A stretch of 64,000 bases of DNA, taken from the NCBI RefSeq assembly GCF_947497915.1, contig NZ_CANMIJ010000001.1, forward strand, positions 1 to 64,000. The letters run 5' to 3'. Source of the stretch: an uncultured Erythrobacter sp. (GTDB lineage: Bacteria > Pseudomonadota > Alphaproteobacteria > Sphingomonadales > Sphingomonadaceae). Of this stretch, positions 38,918 through 48,181 are shown piece by piece. The first letter of the stretch is position 1; each line of letters begins with the position of its first letter. Position numbers and translations under genes: made by a program. The notes below the pieces were generated by a model. That model ran no database searches and was not told where the DNA came from. It saw nothing but the letters and a program-made list of their open reading frames with translations.

Positions 38918-39475
38918 CTAAGAGGCCCTCTCCAGCACACCGCATGCAATGCGTGGGCCAGCGGCGCCCGCAGGATCACTGATGTAATCATCGGGACCCG
39001 CGTGGATCATCACAGCGGTTCCGTCTGTATCGAAGATGAGTGCGAGCAGGTCGGTAGGATCACCTTCGATTGGCAGTTCTGTATTGACGTTACCTTCGGA
39101 TGAAACGTCAATATTTGGAAAGTCACCTAGGTGTTTGCCGTCTTCGTTCAGGCTACCATGCGATTTTGCAAATGGGTTTAGGTGACCACCGGCTGATTTG
39201 AAATCAGGCCCTTCGCACTGCCCAGCTGTGTGCAGGTGGAATGCCTTTTCTCCGGTTTCGAAGCCTTGGATTTCAAGTGCAAGTGACAGCCTGCCGTCGA
39301 GATTGGAAAGCGTGACCTTGCCTTTTGAGGTGCCGTCAGCAGCCGTCATATCTGCTGTCGCGATAACTGCTTCGGCGTCTGCCTCAGATGTATCTTCGAT
39401 GTTAGTGGAGCTCTCAGACGGCGCGCATGCTGCCAATGTCAAAACGAAAGAGCTGGAAACGAAAAATTTCCGCAT
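38918..39475 (-). CDS. sodC: Lipoprotein Cu/Zn superoxide dismutase
   Basis: 185 residues. The N-terminal signal ends in a lipobox (VLTLAACAPS; Cys about residue 17), so it is probably an envelope lipoprotein. Cu/Zn sites: FHLHTAGQCEG (HxH copper ligands), GGHLNPFAKSHG, and VMIHAGPDDY, then GPRIACGVL with the partner Cys for the fold disulphide. It removes superoxide in the periplasm. It is on the same strand as ompA, which lies upstream with an intrinsic terminator between them. Confidence 0.9.
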   Translation of the reverse strand: MRKFFVSSSFVLTLAACAPSESSTNIEDTSEADAEAVIATADMTAADGTSKGKVTLSNLDGRLSLALEIQGFETGEKAFHLHTAGQCEGPDFKSAGGHLNPFAKSHGSLNEDGKHLGDFPNIDVSSEGNVNTELPIEGDPTDLLALIFDTDGTAVMIHAGPDDYISDPAGAAGPRIACGVLERAS

Positions 39476-39500
39476 TTGGGTTCCCCATGGTTATGCGAGA

Positions 39501-39535
39501 CAAAAAAAGGGGCCGGATTTCTCCGGCCCCTTAAT
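39501..39535 (-). terminator. Intrinsic terminator after ompA
   Basis: Minus strand: AAGGGGCCGG, AGAAAT-type loop, CCGGCCCCTT and a T-run. About 25 bp past the ompA stop and before sodC. The A-run on the other side makes it possibly bidirectional. Confidence 0.9.
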
Positions 39536-39557
39536 TCTTAGAGCAAGAAGCTCAATC

Positions 39558-40676
39558 TTACATGCCCGAACCCGGACCGTAAGAAACTTCTACGCGACGG
39601 TTCTGCAATTCGCGAACGCCATCAGCGGTTGGAACGCGTGGCTGTGATTCGCCGAACGCTTCGCTGCTGATGCGGCCGTCTGGAATGCCGCGACCCGTCA
39701 GGTAGCCGCGCACCGAGGTGTTGCGACGATCTGCGAGACCCATGTTGTAAGTTACGCTGCCCGAACGGTCGGTGTGACCAGCAAGCATTACGTTAGCCGT
39801 ACCGCAATTCGCATAGGCAGTGACAGCGTTGTTAAGCACTGTCGCAGCTTCAGCTGTGATGTCCGACTGATCGAAATCGAAGAATACGATGTACGGACCA
39901 GTGTTGCATGGTGTCGGCTCCGGTGCCGGTGGCGGCGGTGGAGGCGGCGGTGGCGGTGGAGGCGGTGGTGGAGGCGGTGGTGGTGGCGGAGGCGGTGGTG
40001 GTGCCTCTTCGCCGCCGAAGTTGTAAGTCAGAGTGCCAAGCAGCGAGTGCGTGCTTGCATCTGTTTCAAGCGAGTTACCAAGCGTGTCGAACAGTTCGAT
40101 GTTCGGCGCGTTGAAGTAACGATACCGGAGACCTGCATCCCAGCTGTCGCTGATCGGAGCGCGAACGCCCGCGAGAAGCTGCCAAGCGAGACCAGTGTCC
40201 GAGTCATCCACGACCGGCGAAAGGTTTGAAAAGTACTGAGCTTCGAAGTCAGTACGAGCAACACCGATACCGCCGCCGAAGAATGCCTGAAGACCATCAT
40301 CCGAACCGAAGTCGAAGAGGCCGTTGACCATGAAGCTAAGTGCGTTGAAGTCGCCTCCAGCTGCCTGGCGTGTTCCGGCAGGTACCTGGTTCAGGAAACC
40401 TGGCGATACTGCGAAAGTGTCGACATCCGCTGTGCGGTAGCTTGCTTCAGCTTCCAGACGGAAGGCTCCGAAATCGTAGCCAACAAGGCCTCCGAAATCA
40501 GCACCACTGTCGTAATCAGCCGAATAATCATCGGGATTACCATTAACTTCGAAATCGATGTCTTCGACAAGCATCGGACCACCGCCGAGCTCGACATACC
40601 ATTCGCCCTCACGAGCAGTGGCAGGCGCGGTAAGCGCTGTCGAAGCCATCGCCATACCTATGACGAGTTTGCGCAT
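39558..40676 (-). CDS. OmpA-family outer-membrane protein with poly-proline linker
   Basis: 372 residues: signal peptide (MRKLVIGMAMASTALTAPATA), an eight-strand-like beta-barrel (about 22-225; GLVGYDFGAFRLEAEASYR, LLAGVRAPISDSWDAGLRYRY), a run of about 25 Pro interrupted only by A/E, and a C-terminal OmpA/Pal peptidoglycan-binding domain (FDQSDIT..., LAGHTDRSGS, NMGLADRRNTSVRGYL). It should anchor the outer membrane to the cell wall. It follows the GTA cluster on the same strand with 188 bp between and no clear terminator there. Confidence 0.93.
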   Translation of the reverse strand: MRKLVIGMAMASTALTAPATAREGEWYVELGGGPMLVEDIDFEVNGNPDDYSADYDSGADFGGLVGYDFGAFRLEAEASYRTADVDTFAVSPGFLNQVPAGTRQAAGGDFNALSFMVNGLFDFGSDDGLQAFFGGGIGVARTDFEAQYFSNLSPVVDDSDTGLAWQLLAGVRAPISDSWDAGLRYRYFNAPNIELFDTLGNSLETDASTHSLLGTLTYNFGGEEAPPPPPPPPPPPPPPPPPPPPPPPPPAPEPTPCNTGPYIVFFDFDQSDITAEAATVLNNAVTAYANCGTANVMLAGHTDRSGSVTYNMGLADRRNTSVRGYLTGRGIPDGRISSEAFGESQPRVPTADGVRELQNRRVEVSYGPGSGM

Positions 40677-40864
40677 TCTAATTTTCCCCTTTTATAGGAT
40701 TTAAGGCACTAGCCCGTTCTAACTTCTCGGTGAAAAAGTCGCAAGCAATCAATCACCCTAAACTGTTGCAAGAATGCCGCTATAGAGCCCTCGGGGCAGA
40801 AAAATTGGATTATAGTTACCTGGCAGGGCCATCTTTTACCCGCTGATCTTCCGATTCGCCTTAG

Positions 40865-41320
40865 CTAGGTGCTGAAAATTCCAATATTCCGAAGCTCTTG
40901 AACCAGTTCACCTAGTGCGGTTCGAGCTTCTAGGTCGACCACGCCTCCACCTGATGGGCTATTGGGCGCGGCTGCGACCTTCCAAGTGCCGTCGAAATGG
41001 ACAACTTGGCCGCTGCTGCGATCAAAGACCCGCATGCCTACCTTTGGCGTGACGTAGTACCATTCGCCGAATATTCGAATGGCCAGCTGGTCGTCTTTCC
41101 CTGCCCATTCACCTGTTGCAAGACTTGCAATGCGAAACGCCGCTCCGTCGCTTGTGGATGAGGGCGGAGCATTTTCGGTACCGTCGATGGCCTGTTGCAA
41201 TAAGCCATCGATCATCGCGAATGACTGATTGATAAAAAACTCTTTTTGGGCCTGCCCTGCGAAAAGCAGAGGTAGGGAAAAATGCGATGTCTCTGACGGG
41301 AATGAGAGGGGGGCTGTCAT
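40865..41320 (-). CDS. DUF2793 protein at the end of the GTA cluster
   Basis: 151 residues from ATG 41320, whose ATGA overlaps the gp15 stop; the frame is open to 41398 but runs inside gp15. It contains LPLLFAGQAQKEFFINQSFAMIDGLLQ and AIRIFGEWYYVTPKVGMRVFDRSSGQVVHFDGTWKV, fitting the DUF2793 family found at the end of phage and GTA clusters of alphaproteobacteria. Probably a tail-tip or accessory tail protein (inference from position). Confidence 0.85.
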   Translation of the reverse strand: MTAPLSFPSETSHFSLPLLFAGQAQKEFFINQSFAMIDGLLQQAIDGTENAPPSSTSDGAAFRIASLATGEWAGKDDQLAIRIFGEWYYVTPKVGMRVFDRSSGQVVHFDGTWKVAAAPNSPSGGGVVDLEARTALGELVQELRNIGIFST

Positions 41321-43512
41321 TAGGTTGGCTCCGTAGAGGTTAGGTTGGTGAGAAAGAGAGATGGAGAAACGGCGTAAGTGCCGATCTGCCGGACCCATAA
41401 CGGTTTGACGCCGTGCTGAGACACAAGGCTGCTCACGGATTCAGAAGAAAGGTTGAATGTGGAAGCCGTTAAGAGCCAAGTTTGATCTGGGCTTTCTGTG
41501 TCGCCTAAGCCGACTAGATACTGTTCCTCGTCTTCGATCAACGGAACTTCTTGCAGGGTGTCCCAACGCCATGCGCCGCGGGCTCTGCGCGTCCAGAAGG
41601 CCTCGAGTGCTCCCTCGGGCGACCACATGATTCGAGAGTGGACAGGGCAAAGCGGGCGACGCGAAAGTCCTTGGTTTTCCAGGTTCGCATAGACAGCATC
41701 GTCATCGCCTCTACCAATTGCGGCGATCCGGCTTTCCGCATTGGACAGCGAAATTGGATTTGCGAGCGGCACCAATTTGTCGTTGAGCAATGTGACGCTT
41801 GTGCCGGAACTGTGGCCGGAAATTGCGATATGTTCTGTTCCTCCACGGCCGCGCAAAAGGCCACTCAGACGCCAATGACCTTCTGCTACCTCCTCCGCGC
41901 AGGCGAATTGGATGATTTCTCCTCCGACCAAAAGGCGATTTGCCCCGTTAGCTATGCCGACAAGGTCCGCTTCTGCTATTGCTAGATCGCTTGCAATCAC
42001 AGAGATCGACAGCGTTGCAGTCGGCTCAAAAATCACCGCAGGCGATGGTGTGGCAGGCTCAAGCAGAATTCCGGTCAATGCTCGCCGGCTGCTGGTTGAA
42101 CCTGCTTGTTCCAGCGCCGCGCCTTGCTCTGTGTAGAGAGTTGCACCTGCCCATGCAGAATTCGGCGCTGAAGTTGCGGCGTACAGAAGCGGAGTGCTCG
42201 GGTCTGAAATTCCATCTCTCGGGACTTCGATAAAGCGAAGGCTTGTCGGCGGCACCGCTAAATCAAGTGGCGGGTTCGATACGCCAGGGTCGCTTTGAGG
42301 TAGTTCACCGATTGTCGGCGCTATGCGAGAAAGCGCGAGTTCGATGCCTCTATCGTACCATTCCCAGCTTTTGACCTGCCAAAAGCCTGGTGCATCTGGG
42401 AGTCGCACGATGCTGCCCGCCCCAACATCCGGATTCAGCTCTCCGATACGCCAAATGACTTGCTCTTTAGCCCAATTGGAAAGTTGGGCGTTGGAGTTTG
42501 CTAGCTTCTTGGCTCCGTCAGCGGTGAGCGTTGCTGGCAAATCGATAGTAACCTCTCTGCCGTCAACGCGAAGGCCGTTGGCGCGCTGAACACCAGGTTG
42601 GTAGTCGCGATCTTCGTCATAATAACGCACAGCAAGCGGCTCTCGTATTTCGCGCGCTCCGCGTTTGCGGTGCCGTTCATTCGCGTCTTCTGCATCCCTG
42701 CTGTAAAGCTGTCGCGGCAAGACCGTGACTGCTGCTGGCAAATCTGAATCAACCGACAAACGGAGCGTATTATCTCGGACCGTGCACGCAAGCGGGAACA
42801 CACGATTAATCGCCGATAGAGAGGATGTGAGCGGACCGCCTTCGTCGGCGAAGCCTCGTGCGTGATCAAGCGTATTATTGTCCGCCTCGGCGGTGATGCC
42901 TGGCACAAGTGCGTCTAGCGCAACTTGAGCGTCGTTGGGGGCAAAGATCTCAAAAGTAAGCGCGGGAATACGATTGCCGAAGTCGGCCAGTTGCAGGCTT
43001 TCAAACACGACGTATGCGCAATCACGAAAAGCGGTCGCGTTAGCCCCTTTATCTGCTGCGATAAGTGGATCTACAGGGTCGTTTCCACCGCCGTTGTAGA
43101 CGCGCAGACTGCCTTGGGTTTTCAGATCTTCGTTTACCCCCCTCAACAGATTTCCGTCCGCCCAGATTCGTCCTAGACGGCTTATCGGAGTGCTTGAAAG
43201 CGCGACGGCAAATGATGCGGAGTAGCTGTATGTCGTAGTCGAGGGCTGCCCTTTGCTTCCTTCCGAGGTTGAACTTTCACTAAGCTCAGTGGACCAGATT
43301 ACAGAACCTGCGACCCGCATTCGGCCGAAAATACGAGGGATCGGTTGGCCATAGCTGGAGGTGGTCACAGCGAGCTCTTTTAATCGCGAGCCTTCGCGGG
43401 AGCTTCCTCCGAAGATCGCCTGATCGACTTGGCGACCGACCAAACTTCCTATTGTGCCGCCAATTGGGCCGCCAATCGCATTTCCGACAGCAGTGAAGAT
43501 TATAGTAGCCAC
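41320..43512 (-). CDS. GTA host-specificity/tail-hub protein (gp15-like), short form
   Basis: 730 residues. The N-terminus (AVGNAIGGPIGGTIGSLVGRQVD..., SYGQPIPRIFGRMRVAGSVIW, SFAVALSSTPISRLGRIWADG, FGNRIPALTFEIF) matches the beginning of RcGTA gp15. The RcGTA protein is about 1300 residues and has a TIM-barrel region after this start; here the sequence moves straight to a region resembling the phage-tail domain (DVGAGSIVRLPDAPGFWQVKSWEW) and C-terminal part, so the TIM-barrel segment appears absent. It forms the tail tip hub. Coupled by ATGA to the DUF2793 gene. Confidence 0.85.
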   Translation of the reverse strand: MATIIFTAVGNAIGGPIGGTIGSLVGRQVDQAIFGGSSREGSRLKELAVTTSSYGQPIPRIFGRMRVAGSVIWSTELSESSTSEGSKGQPSTTTYSYSASFAVALSSTPISRLGRIWADGNLLRGVNEDLKTQGSLRVYNGGGNDPVDPLIAADKGANATAFRDCAYVVFESLQLADFGNRIPALTFEIFAPNDAQVALDALVPGITAEADNNTLDHARGFADEGGPLTSSLSAINRVFPLACTVRDNTLRLSVDSDLPAAVTVLPRQLYSRDAEDANERHRKRGAREIREPLAVRYYDEDRDYQPGVQRANGLRVDGREVTIDLPATLTADGAKKLANSNAQLSNWAKEQVIWRIGELNPDVGAGSIVRLPDAPGFWQVKSWEWYDRGIELALSRIAPTIGELPQSDPGVSNPPLDLAVPPTSLRFIEVPRDGISDPSTPLLYAATSAPNSAWAGATLYTEQGAALEQAGSTSSRRALTGILLEPATPSPAVIFEPTATLSISVIASDLAIAEADLVGIANGANRLLVGGEIIQFACAEEVAEGHWRLSGLLRGRGGTEHIAISGHSSGTSVTLLNDKLVPLANPISLSNAESRIAAIGRGDDDAVYANLENQGLSRRPLCPVHSRIMWSPEGALEAFWTRRARGAWRWDTLQEVPLIEDEEQYLVGLGDTESPDQTWLLTASTFNLSSESVSSLVSQHGVKPLWVRQIGTYAVSPSLFLTNLTSTEPT

Positions 43513-43524
43513 TTGTAAGGCTCC

Positions 43525-43944
43525 TCAGATTGAGTCGGTTAATCGCCAGCGAGCGATGACTGTGGTAGTTATTTCCAAGGGCTGGCGGACGACGCGGCGC
43601 AGCCCTGCATGGGCGTGAATAATCGTTGAGGTGGTATCGAGAATGGCCAGGTGATGCTGCGCAGGGCCAACATGCGCGAGCAGCAAATCACCTCTTTGCG
43701 CAATCTCATGTGTTCTTCGGAAACCGGCATACTCGGCTTCGTCAAACCATGGATCGACACTTTTGTTTCGCAGACCGTAACCTTGCGGCCCGGTTGCCGA
43801 TCGTCCGATCACATCAAGACTTGCAAGGACAAGTCCCACACAATCAAGCCCGGTTTCCGGCCTGCGGCCATGCAATCTGAAGCTGCATCCAAGCAGATTC
43901 GAGGCTGCATTGGCGAAGAGATCTGCCACGCTTGGCCGCGACAC
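43525..43944 (-). CDS. GTA NlpC/P60-family peptidase (gp14-like)
   Basis: 139 residues. Catalytic Cys in ETGLDCVGLVLASLDVIGR and the His in HVGPAQHHLAILDTTSTI (NlpC/P60 layout). In RcGTA this tail-tip protein cuts the peptidoglycan of the recipient cell. It sits between the gp13- and gp15-like genes, which is the RcGTA order; its first base overlaps the end of gp13. Confidence 0.9.
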   Translation of the reverse strand: MSRPSVADLFANAASNLLGCSFRLHGRRPETGLDCVGLVLASLDVIGRSATGPQGYGLRNKSVDPWFDEAEYAGFRRTHEIAQRGDLLLAHVGPAQHHLAILDTTSTIIHAHAGLRRVVRQPLEITTTVIARWRLTDSI

Positions 43945-44762
43945 TATCCTGCTGGCTGCCCATAGCGCGAGAGAGAGTCATTCCCGGGTAAGAATGGCTC
44001 ACCACGAAAGTTCAGGGCATTCGCGAACCGGGAAGTGCAAGTCGCGAGCGTGTGATCACACCCTTCGCGCACTTCCACCCTTGTCCCAATCGGCGTGCCT
44101 TCGATGAGTGATCGGTCAAGTGCTAGCCAAACGCCATCAGAACTGATTGCAGCAAACTTCACACCTGTTTGCGGCCCGTCCAGAAAACGCACTTGCCCGC
44201 CAACATAGTTACTGCCCGAAGCCTGTGTGAGTTTGACACGGTTGGCATCAAGGTCGACGGCTTCAAGAGTATCAAGGGTTGTAAAGACATGCGCTGACAA
44301 ACCGCATCCTGGGCCGCAAAAAGCCGCGCGGCACGTCGGGCTCGTCCTAGGGACTAAATCAGCTTCAAGGACGGCTTTGGCCGATCGCAATTCCGCTGTG
44401 AACGCTCGTCCATCGTCCTCAATCCGGCCCAATTGTCCAGAGTAAATCGAGTGATTCTCAAGGCTTTCCCAGTCGACCGCTCCTATTGTGATCGCCGCTT
44501 CATCGTAGAGGCCCGCTGCTATATCGGTTCCTCTAATTGTGCCGTGGCTCAAAGCTCCTTCGACCTCAGCGCTGTCTTCAGACAGGTCGGATGTCAGGCG
44601 GATAGCGGAAGGCGCCATACCGGGGGCTGCGCGGTGTAAAATTCCACCGAATTGGAGATCGCAATCATGACTGGTGAAGCCCAGCGTCGTACCATCTTTG
44701 CGAAAAATGCGCCAGAATGTCGCCACCGTATCGAGGGGCCTGTCGAAAAAGACGCGCATCAC
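43944..44762 (-). CDS. GTA tail protein, DUF2163 (gp13-like)
   Basis: 272 residues. FRKDGTTLGFTSHDCDLQFGGILHRAAPGM and SDLSEDSAEVEGALSHGTIRGTDIAAGLYDEA, plus four Cys in CRAAFCGPGCG, fit DUF2163 (RcGTA gp13). Builds the distal tail. Overlaps the gp12 stop by ATGA; the position between DUF2460 and NlpC/P60 genes is as in RcGTA. Confidence 0.92.
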   Translation of the reverse strand: MMRVFFDRPLDTVATFWRIFRKDGTTLGFTSHDCDLQFGGILHRAAPGMAPSAIRLTSDLSEDSAEVEGALSHGTIRGTDIAAGLYDEAAITIGAVDWESLENHSIYSGQLGRIEDDGRAFTAELRSAKAVLEADLVPRTSPTCRAAFCGPGCGLSAHVFTTLDTLEAVDLDANRVKLTQASGSNYVGGQVRFLDGPQTGVKFAAISSDGVWLALDRSLIEGTPIGTRVEVREGCDHTLATCTSRFANALNFRGEPFLPGNDSLSRYGQPAG

Positions 44763-47083
44763 GCGTCCTCGCGTAATTCTATCAGTGGAATGCTTGGTGC
44801 CTCGCCAGCGGCGAAGTTGACGCCAGATACATCGATCCGATCTTCTGCGAACCGGACCGGCACATCAAAAAGGAAGCCTGCGCGAATCTCCGCTCCAAAT
44901 GCAGGGGCATTGGCAAACTGGATTAATCCCCGTTCACCTAACGCCCAGTCTGCATTGATCGCGCCATCGACGCTGATCGAAAGGGTATCGATGCGAGGCC
45001 TCGTAACAAGCCGAAGTTGGGGTTCGCTGCCTTCGCCATAGGATTTAGTCAATTGAAAGTCGGCACTGACACCGTCGCCGGTGCCGATCAGTTGATCGAT
45101 CATCGTTGGCGTCCCCGTCATCCCGTTCGAGCTGTGATCGAAAGGATCGCTCACTCGAAATCCGCGAGCCGCGCCGCGCCGAGCTCTGAAAAACGCGATC
45201 AATTCAGCCAGCTCTGCTTCTGAACGAATGCCAGGGCCGACATCAAAGTGGATCCGGGCATCGGACCACAATGAATTGCGTTGCTCATGGCCAGATGCGG
45301 TTACGGAAACCGAGGTCGAGAATTCTGGCGCAACCGCCGTGTTTCGGCCAAGCGCAAACGGGTAAAGCACGTCATCAAAGGCGTTCATGTCTTCCTCCTG
45401 AGTTGGGGGCAGGCGGGTGTATCCATCGCGGCTAACCTGTGGCAGCGCCCAGACATAACGCCGCGGGATACCGCGCTCGGCTGCTTCATCTAGGCCGCGA
45501 TCTATTCGGGACCAGAACAGCTCAGCGTCCACTGGATCCAGTACAAAACCGGCGAGATAATCTTGATCTGCCAGCTGATATCCGAGCCTCGCATCCACAA
45601 ATGTATAGGCGGCTCGGCGGAGCGCATCGGCACCCCCTGTCAGCCAGTCATAATCTTCCAGCTGCAATCGATCGAATGCAGGTGCCGCCCATCCCGTTGG
45701 CATGTTGGCTCTGAACAGCTCCGGCATTTCAGGATTTAGGATGGTCGGGGTAAACGCGAGCAAAAGCACTTCTGCGTCTTCGGTAGCCGCATCGCGCACT
45801 GCTTGGGTAAGATCTGCTGTCGAATGCGCTAGCAGCTCACCGGCTTGATCCAGCAACGCGATCTGCACGGCATTGAGAGAGGCGCGCATATCTGTGATCT
45901 CAGCTGGCGCACCTCCAAATGCCTGCCGAGCTGCATCATCATAGAGGCATATCTCACCGGCTGTTGTGACCCACCACCAAGGCTCTCCAATCTGCACTCG
46001 GACAGGTCGATTAGCGAACTCAATTAAACCGATGAAAGCAGCTGTGCTAGATTGCAGCCATTGCATCGCTTCGGTATTCGCTGGTGACAGTAAAGTGGAC
46101 GGCGGAATCCAGCCGGTTAAGGCTGGATCACCGCTATATGTGCGTTGCTTCCAATCCTCTGGGCAATATGCATCGAAGAGCTCGTAGGAGATTGAAAAGA
46201 TCGGTTCGAGGTCATTGTCGCGGGCGCCTTGGCAGAGGGCGCGGTGCCAAAATTCTGCCGGCCTGCAAATCTCCCCCTCGGGTTTTACGAGGAGGTCGCC
46301 CGAAGTATTCCTTTCGAGCCTCATGAAATGGCTCATGCCGACATAGTGGATGAAGTCTTCGCGGTACCCCAGGCCGATCATACTGCGGATTAAGCGCTCG
46401 GGTGTTTGATTATATGCATCATCATATGCTGTAGCCATTCGCTCGCCATGGACGGGAAGAAGGACGTCTCCCAGCTCCAGCATAGAATTGGCGCCATCGC
46501 TATTGATGTTCGTGATTCTAACCGTTCCTGTAAACGGCTGAGAAAGCGGCTCGCTGCTTCCCGCGTCATATTCGGGTGCGACAATTGAGATAAACATGCG
46601 GTCAATATCTGCCGAATTGATCGCAGTTCCAGGCAACGAATACCCACTTTCGAGCTGAGAAAATGGCAAGGAGATATTGGCGTTGGTAGGTGTTCCAGTG
46701 GCGTAATTCCAAAGCCGAATGTACCAGGTTTGCGGCGTACCGCTGCTGTCTCTGCCCTCGATCGTGAGCGTTGGCCCATTGGGTTGATCAAGCGGAATGA
46801 GACCAAAAGATCGCCAGTTGAAGGTGACCGTCGTGTTCGAGTAATCGCGGCTCGTTTCGTAAGCTAGGAGCGGGTGGTCCAGCGTATCTACACTGTCCCA
46901 GATGACCCCGACAAGTTCATCTTTATTGTGCAGTTCAACATCAACCCGCATTTGGCTCTCGCCCAGCGCGATGACCGAAGCCATCGCTGGACGCGGAAAG
47001 TTTACCGTCCAAAAACGGGCGTCAAAGCGCTGCATGAAAGATGATTCTTGTCCGCGGCGTTCGCTCGCCAACCAGTATGCCAT
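44759..47083 (-). CDS. GTA tail protein with C-terminal DUF2460 (gp12-like) and a long N-terminal extension
   Basis: 774 residues; RcGTA gp12 is about 200. The last ~210 residues (from NAFDDVLYPFALGRNTAVAPEFSTSV, with ARRGAARGFRVSDPFDHSS) are DUF2460. The first ~560 residues are extra. Within them, about residues 240-480 (MIGLGYREDFIHYVGMSHFMRL, FSISYELFDAYCPEDW, VQIGEPWWWVTTAGE) read like a TIM-barrel/non-contractile tail-sheath-type domain, after a beta-rich N-terminal part. The fused form seems to combine roles that are separate in RcGTA. It starts 16 bp after gp11. Confidence 0.85.
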   Translation of the reverse strand: MAYWLASERRGQESSFMQRFDARFWTVNFPRPAMASVIALGESQMRVDVELHNKDELVGVIWDSVDTLDHPLLAYETSRDYSNTTVTFNWRSFGLIPLDQPNGPTLTIEGRDSSGTPQTWYIRLWNYATGTPTNANISLPFSQLESGYSLPGTAINSADIDRMFISIVAPEYDAGSSEPLSQPFTGTVRITNINSDGANSMLELGDVLLPVHGERMATAYDDAYNQTPERLIRSMIGLGYREDFIHYVGMSHFMRLERNTSGDLLVKPEGEICRPAEFWHRALCQGARDNDLEPIFSISYELFDAYCPEDWKQRTYSGDPALTGWIPPSTLLSPANTEAMQWLQSSTAAFIGLIEFANRPVRVQIGEPWWWVTTAGEICLYDDAARQAFGGAPAEITDMRASLNAVQIALLDQAGELLAHSTADLTQAVRDAATEDAEVLLLAFTPTILNPEMPELFRANMPTGWAAPAFDRLQLEDYDWLTGGADALRRAAYTFVDARLGYQLADQDYLAGFVLDPVDAELFWSRIDRGLDEAAERGIPRRYVWALPQVSRDGYTRLPPTQEEDMNAFDDVLYPFALGRNTAVAPEFSTSVSVTASGHEQRNSLWSDARIHFDVGPGIRSEAELAELIAFFRARRGAARGFRVSDPFDHSSNGMTGTPTMIDQLIGTGDGVSADFQLTKSYGEGSEPQLRLVTRPRIDTLSISVDGAINADWALGERGLIQFANAPAFGAEIRAGFLFDVPVRFAEDRIDVSGVNFAAGEAPSIPLIELREDA

Positions 47084-47098
47084 TTGCTCCTGCTCCCC

Positions 47099-47674
47099 TT
47101 AGCTGTCTTGAATTGCGCGGCGGACGGCGCTCGCGACTTGACGGGAGGACCGCTGCATCGCTGTTGGCGCGCTTGTTCCTCTAGGGCTGGCAAGTTGGAT
47201 CGCGACGCGCACGTCACGTCTGCCGCCCGAAAGCGATTGATTGGCTTCAACCCGCCCGGAACTGGTTGGGACGAAGAGCTCGGGGCCATTCTCTCCAACC
47301 AGGTATCCGCGGCCTGGTGAGACTGGTCCGCCTGTCGCGCGTCCAGGGAGACCGAAAAGCGCGCCAACAGTCTGCCCCAGCAAAGAGCCAAGCCCGCCGC
47401 CGGTGCCTTCGCCAAACAAATCCGAAAGCCCGGATTTTAGTGCATGGGAGGCGATGGAATCGAGCGCATTGAAAGCAACACGCTTAAGATCTTCAAATCC
47501 GAGACTGCCGCGCTTGATTGCCGACAAAAGCCCGCGCTCCAGAACAGTTCCAGCTTTGCCAAATCCGTCCAATAGGGAGCTGTCGAGGGCACCCCGCATA
47601 CCATCAAGGTCTTGCGAGAAACCATCGGTTGTTGCGCGCACTTCGATTACGAGCTCTTCGAGCTGGTCATCCAT
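47099..47674 (-). CDS. GTA tail tape-measure protein (gp11-like)
   Basis: 191 residues, short as in all RcGTA-type elements whose tail is short. Helical body (DDQLEELVIEVRATTDGFSQDL, AFNALDSIASHALKSGLSDLF), a Gly-rich middle and the typical GRATGGPVSPGRGYLVGENG segment. Sets tail length. Overlaps gp10.1 by 8 bp. The C-terminal part is basic and Ser/Arg-rich. Confidence 0.9.
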   Translation of the reverse strand: MDDQLEELVIEVRATTDGFSQDLDGMRGALDSSLLDGFGKAGTVLERGLLSAIKRGSLGFEDLKRVAFNALDSIASHALKSGLSDLFGEGTGGGLGSLLGQTVGALFGLPGRATGGPVSPGRGYLVGENGPELFVPTSSGRVEANQSLSGGRRDVRVAIQLASPRGTSAPTAMQRSSRQVASAVRRAIQDS

Positions 47675-47870
47675 GAGAATCTCGCTCCATCATATGTTCT
47701 ATTATTTCCCGGCTTGGCCCAGTAGCTGGGCCAGCTCCAGCCGGAGCGCTCAAAGCAAGCGCCAGCTCGCCAGGGGTTGAGGCCCAAAATTCGCTGGGTC
47801 GCCAGCCGAGACTTTGGGAGGCAAGTGGGCACCATTGCTTGGTGACATCTGCAAATGTTGCCTCGTTCAC
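47667..47870 (-). CDS. GTA tail assembly chaperone-like protein (gp10.1-like)
   Basis: 67 residues with LGWRPSEFWASTPGELALAL, the hallmark of the small phage tail assembly chaperone family that follows gp10 in RcGTA. GTG start overlapping the gp10 stop (GTGA). The downstream gene starts inside its end. Confidence 0.85.
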   Translation of the reverse strand: MNEATFADVTKQWCPLASQSLGWRPSEFWASTPGELALALSAPAGAGPATGPSREIIEHMMERDSHG

Positions 47871-48181
47871 GTCTGCCCTTGCAGCACCTGAGCCAGGATT
47901 GTGCGAACTGGTTTGGCTGCCTCGATAAGGCCCATCACAAGCACTGCTTGTCCCACGGATTCGCGTGAGGTCTTGGTACTGTCAGGAAGGCAGTGCCACA
48001 GCAGAGCAGTGATCTCGGCAAGGGTAAGCGCTCCGTTGGAGGCGCGCTCAACCAGTGCGAAAAGCGAGCCGAGGTCATCTTCTGCAGCCACGAGGTTTTC
48101 AAAGCTTGGGCGCAGAATGTAGACCGTGCCTGCGATGCTAATCTCAGCTTCACCCCTGATGATGTTGGCGCCTTGGGTCAT
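47867..48181 (-). CDS. GTA gp10-like protein
   Basis: 104 residues (FENLVAAEDDLGSLFALVERASNGALTL). The size, position between the major tail protein and the gp10.1-like gene, and helical content fit the GTA gp10 family. Probably a tail assembly chaperone partner. Linked to gp9 by ATGA and to gp10.1 by GTGA. Confidence 0.85.
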   Translation of the reverse strand: MTQGANIIRGEAEISIAGTVYILRPSFENLVAAEDDLGSLFALVERASNGALTLAEITALLWHCLPDSTKTSRESVGQAVLVMGLIEAAKPVRTILAQVLQGQT

